Source: Terribacillus halophilus (GTDB lineage Bacteria; Bacillota; Bacilli; Bacillales; Amphibacillaceae). Taken from it: a stretch of 64,000 bases of DNA. The DNA lies in the NCBI RefSeq assembly GCF_900162685.1, contig NZ_LT727827.1, positions 537,971-601,970 of the forward strand, read 5' to 3'. The notes below the pieces were generated by a model. That model did not search any database and was not told the DNA's origin. It saw nothing but the letters and a program-made list of their open reading frames with translations. Shown piece by piece: positions 61,941-64,000 of this stretch (position 1 is its first letter; the number at the start of each line of letters is the position of its first letter). The translations under genes were made by a program, and so were the position numbers.

Positions 61941-62162
61941 TCAGCTCATCTCCTTTCTGTATACCTCACACTTGCTACTGTTAGTATACAACATAAAGTA
62001 ACCGCTTACACTAGACAGTGTGACCAATTTGTGAAGTTTTATACAAAAGGAAATGTATCTTTCACATAGCTATTTTACAGGTAAGAAATCTTTTAAAATA
62101 CGCACTGTAAATATGTATATTCATTAGCATCCTGTTCGGGAGAAGCAAGAGCTAAACGACAT

Positions 62163-62468
62163 TCATCGCTCAGCTCTTGCTTTCTCTTGCAGCACTAACA
62201 CGTATTCACCAACTTGGTCCGCTTCATATAAATTCGTAATACTTGTACTGTACTGCTTAATTATCGCATCGAAGCGTATACCATCTTCTGGTACTTCGAC
62301 GTGAAAATCATTTTTGTACAAAAGCACAGCAACGTCATGATACGCTTCACTTGTCACATGGAACTTAAACCGAATTTTCTGCAGGACGTCCCCATCCTTT
62401 GAAGAAACTTCATGGGCATAATCAAACGTATCCAGTTCCATATCGTTTACAACCACTTTTCGGTTCAT
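62163..62468 (-). CDS. ykvR: DUF3219 protein (YkvR-like)
   Basis: A 101-residue protein of the DUF3219 family. The core FKFHVTSEAYHDVAVLLYKNDFHVEVPE and IIKQYSTSITNLYEADQVGEYVLVL match B. subtilis YkvR, a small beta-rich protein of unknown role. GGAGAG precedes the ATG at 62468; the longer frame from 62501 has no ribosome site. It follows the MerR gene by 68 bp on the same strand. An AGCAAGAGCT hairpin overlaps its 3' end but has no T run. Confidence 0.82.
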   Translation of the reverse strand: MNRKVVVNDMELDTFDYAHEVSSKDGDVLQKIRFKFHVTSEAYHDVAVLLYKNDFHVEVPEDGIRFDAIIKQYSTSITNLYEADQVGEYVLVLQEKARAER

Positions 62469-62535
62469 AAAATCTCTCCTTTTCAGTAAGTGTAGCATCA
62501 CTTTATGTATGAATACAAAAAGCTAAGCACATCGC

Positions 62536-63297
62536 TCAGCTTTTTGTGTAGTAATGAATGCTGTCCCGCAGAAATTGGGCAGCGCCTTTTTGAATATGGT
62601 TCTCGTAGTAAGCAGTGAAGCGTTCATCCTGCACGTACGTTTCGGCTAGACCAGCATGTGCTTCTTTCGAGTAAGACGGCCAAGTAAAGGCAAGCCATTT
62701 CTGATGCAGCTTTGCTGCTTGCAGCGCCTCCGTTCCTGCTGAATCTCCAATCTGCATTGCTTCTTTTATTTTTAGAAACAACTGCTGCTCAATTTTCTGC
62801 ATCTCCTCGTATTGCACAGCCGTCATATCGCGGTATTTTTGATTAGCTGCGTCTATAACTCCTTCGCCATATGCTTCTCTAATTTCCTCACCATACATCG
62901 CTTCATTTTCCGCAAGCTTTTCTTCCTTAAAGCCTGAGAATTTCTCTTGATCTGACATATGTTCATTCCTTTCAATCATTTGGATACTTTTCTCCACGTT
63001 ACCGAGGAGTAAAATAATTTGCTGCTGTTTTGCTAACAACTGTTTTCGATGTTCTTCCAAAGCTTGTTTCCTGTCAAACTCCGGAGAATAGATAATAGAT
63101 TGAATTGTGCTAAGATCCACTTTCAACTCACGATAAAAGAGAATTTGCTGCAGCAGATCCACCTCTTTCTCCGTATAAATCCGATACCCGCTTGCATTGA
63201 TTTCTGCCGGCTTGAGCAATCCAATTTGGTCATAATAACGGAGTGTACGCTTACTTACACCAGCAAGCGAAGCCAGCTTTTGAACGGTGTATGTCAT
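62536..63297 (-). CDS. MerR family regulator with TipAS domain (Mta/TipA-like)
   Basis: A 253-residue MerR-type activator. The winged helix-turn-helix (residues 1-70, YTVQKLASLAGVSKRTLRYYDQIGLLKP) is followed by a dimerisation coiled coil (about 76-120) and a TipAS antibiotic-binding domain (RDMTAVQYEEMQKIEQQLFL, HQKWLAFTWPSYSKEAHAGLAETYVQDERFTAYYE). B. subtilis Mta has this shape and activates multidrug pumps. A 19-bp-spaced promoter with dyad lies just upstream, so it probably activates itself when it binds a drug. AGGGAGG precedes the ATG. Confidence 0.88.
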   Translation of the reverse strand: MTYTVQKLASLAGVSKRTLRYYDQIGLLKPAEINASGYRIYTEKEVDLLQQILFYRELKVDLSTIQSIIYSPEFDRKQALEEHRKQLLAKQQQIILLLGNVEKSIQMIERNEHMSDQEKFSGFKEEKLAENEAMYGEEIREAYGEGVIDAANQKYRDMTAVQYEEMQKIEQQLFLKIKEAMQIGDSAGTEALQAAKLHQKWLAFTWPSYSKEAHAGLAETYVQDERFTAYYENHIQKGAAQFLRDSIHYYTKS

Positions 63298-63320
63298 CCT
63301 ATAACCTCCCTTCGATTTCT

Positions 63321-63351
63321 ACGATAAACGTTGACGCAACGTCAGGCGCAA
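63321..63351 (-). promoter_or_regulatory. MerR-type promoter with 19-bp spacer
   Basis: On the minus strand TTGCGC (63351-63346), a 19-nt spacer and TATCGT (63326-63321). The spacer contains CTGACG-ttg-CGTCAA, the dyad bound by MerR-class activators, which twist long-spacer promoters into register. Confidence 0.75.
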
Positions 63352-63365
63352 GACTTTTTTCAAAG

Positions 63366-63398
63366 AAAAAGACAAACCGATAACAATCAGTTTGTCTT
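63366..63398 (-). terminator. terminator after NUDIX gene
   Basis: On the minus strand AAGACAAAC pairs with GTTTGTCTT, followed by TTTCTTTG; it overlaps the end of the NUDIX frame. Confidence 0.65.
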
Positions 63399-63821
63399 CA
63401 ATGTACTCCGCCATACCGATACAGAGGGCTGTATGGGACGCAATACTTCTATTAAAGGATAAGGCTGCAAATCGAGCTGTTCAAATTCCTCTTGTTTTGC
63501 CCAAAAGAATTGTAAATGCGGCTCTTGGCTCTTGATTTCCTTGTCTTCAAGTGCAACTTCAAACACATGCGTCAATTCAAAATGATCGGTGTCTGCGTGC
63601 TGCCAGCTATGCTCAAAATCACCGAGAAAGCTAGTGATGTTTCCCTTCATACCAAGCTCTTCCTGTAATTCTCGCAGTAAAGCCGCCTCTGCTCCCTCTC
63701 CTATTTCCACGTGGCCGCCTGGCAGAAAGCTATTCTGCCAGCCTTCTGCCTTGGCAAGTAAGATGCTGTCTCCGTGACGGATAACTGCCCGGGATAGACG
63801 ATGGAATTCTCTCTTTTTCAT
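63387..63821 (-). CDS. NUDIX hydrolase
   Basis: A 144-residue pyrophosphohydrolase. The complete Nudix box runs from G36 to M58: GGHVEIGEGAEAALLRELQE then ELGM, with R50, E51, E54 and E55 in the metal-binding positions. The N-terminal strand RAVIRHGDSILLAKAEGW resembles the ADP-ribose/MutT-like group, but substrate cannot be told. Its ribosome site (TAAGGAGATAAAC) begins inside the stop codon of the gene upstream, so the two are cotranscribed. Confidence 0.88.
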   Translation of the reverse strand: MKKREFHRLSRAVIRHGDSILLAKAEGWQNSFLPGGHVEIGEGAEAALLRELQEELGMKGNITSFLGDFEHSWQHADTDHFELTHVFEVALEDKEIKSQEPHLQFFWAKQEEFEQLDLQPYPLIEVLRPIQPSVSVWRSTLKTN

Positions 63822-63836
63822 AAACTGTTTATCTCC

Positions 63837-64000
63837 TTAGAAGAAATCGTAGATGTAAGGCACACGTTTCGGGATGCTGTCCTCCAAGTGTCGGATCATC
63901 TTTTCAGGTCCCTTCAATAAGCCCGCCTGCCAAAGTACAAGCGGTCGTTTATATCCGAACACAATGGCAGATAGCATATTAATAGACAGCTCAATTCCAC
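63837..64000 (-). CDS. uncharacterised protein, 5' part cut by window edge
   Basis: The last 53 codons of a minus-strand gene that enters from the right edge and stops at a TAA at 63837-63839. The visible protein has ELSINMLSAIVFGYKRPLVL and ends DSIPKRVPYIYDFF. I do not recognise it. The stop overlaps the ribosome site of the NUDIX gene, placing both in one operon. Confidence 0.65.
   Translation of the reverse strand, partial: GIELSINMLSAIVFGYKRPLVLWQAGLLKGPEKMIRHLEDSIPKRVPYIYDFF

Noticed and set aside
62144-62181. Terminator after the DUF3219 gene
   Set aside because: The AGCAAGAGCT/AGCTCTTGCT arms pair well, but no T run follows and the left arm is within coding sequence.

Overview
The window reads as chromosome from a low-to-moderate GC, spore-forming member of the Bacillaceae. 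Strong AGGAGG-type ribosome binding sites are everywhere, factor-independent terminators follow most genes, and many gene groups match Bacillus subtilis blocks: alaR-alaT, ywbI-ywbH-ywbG, bdbD-bdbC, the yra/adhB coat cluster, nfrA-ywcH, licT-bglP-bglH, yjlC-ndh, lmrA-lmrB and ykvR. A halotolerant genus such as Terribacillus is my guess, from general impression only. I see no rRNA, tRNA, CRISPR array, prophage or transposase.

Layout. 1-7.4 kb: a broken-off gene, an Old Yellow Enzyme reductase with a small partner, a 437-bp dispersed repeat, the alanine transaminase operon with its Lrp-type regulator, a Ktr potassium transporter, an FAD amine/amino-acid oxidase and an acetyltransferase. 7.4-14.3 kb: LysR regulator with CidA/CidB holin-like proteins, the BdbC/BdbD thiol oxidation pair, an FUSC-type exporter and a two-domain SDR protein. 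14.3-22.8 kb: a second, inverted repeat copy, YxjI-like protein, gene debris, an alcohol dehydrogenase plus two divergent pairs of CotF-like coat genes, nfrA-ywcH, an SDR, an aldehyde dehydrogenase with an apparent CTG start, and a PepSY protein. 22.8-36.6 kb: an SDR, the LicT-controlled beta-glucoside operon with two antiterminator sites and cre boxes, malic enzyme, GapN, TetR/membrane pair, PsiE, an FMN-dependent hydroxy-acid oxidase, an aminotransferase and a GNAT protein. 36.6-45.6 kb: LmrA/LmrB-like drug efflux, chromate transporter, an MFS transporter behind a T-box leader, a K+ channel, and type II NADH dehydrogenase under a Rex box. 45.7-55.5 kb: a repeat-containing glycine/proline-rich protein, then an eight-gene catabolic operon (three Gfo/Idh/MocA proteins, a DUF993 protein, a TIM-barrel isomerase/epimerase and a complete TRAP transporter) with an AraC regulator and two cre boxes. 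55.5-64 kb: CNNM/CorC protein, a half-length Spo0M-like gene behind a yybP-ykoY (Mn2+) riboswitch, DinB, kinase-like protein, HU, nicotinate phosphoribosyltransferase, small genes, a MerR/TipA regulator and a NUDIX hydrolase.

The most unusual items are: (1) the yybP-ykoY riboswitch ahead of a truncated arrestin-like gene and a CNNM metal transporter; (2) the oxidoreductive sugar operon with its own TRAP importer; (3) the T-box ahead of an MFS transporter, whose specifier is ambiguous while the T-box bulge predicts a G73 tRNA; (4) two inverted copies of a long non-coding repeat, one of which has lost a 55-bp arm.
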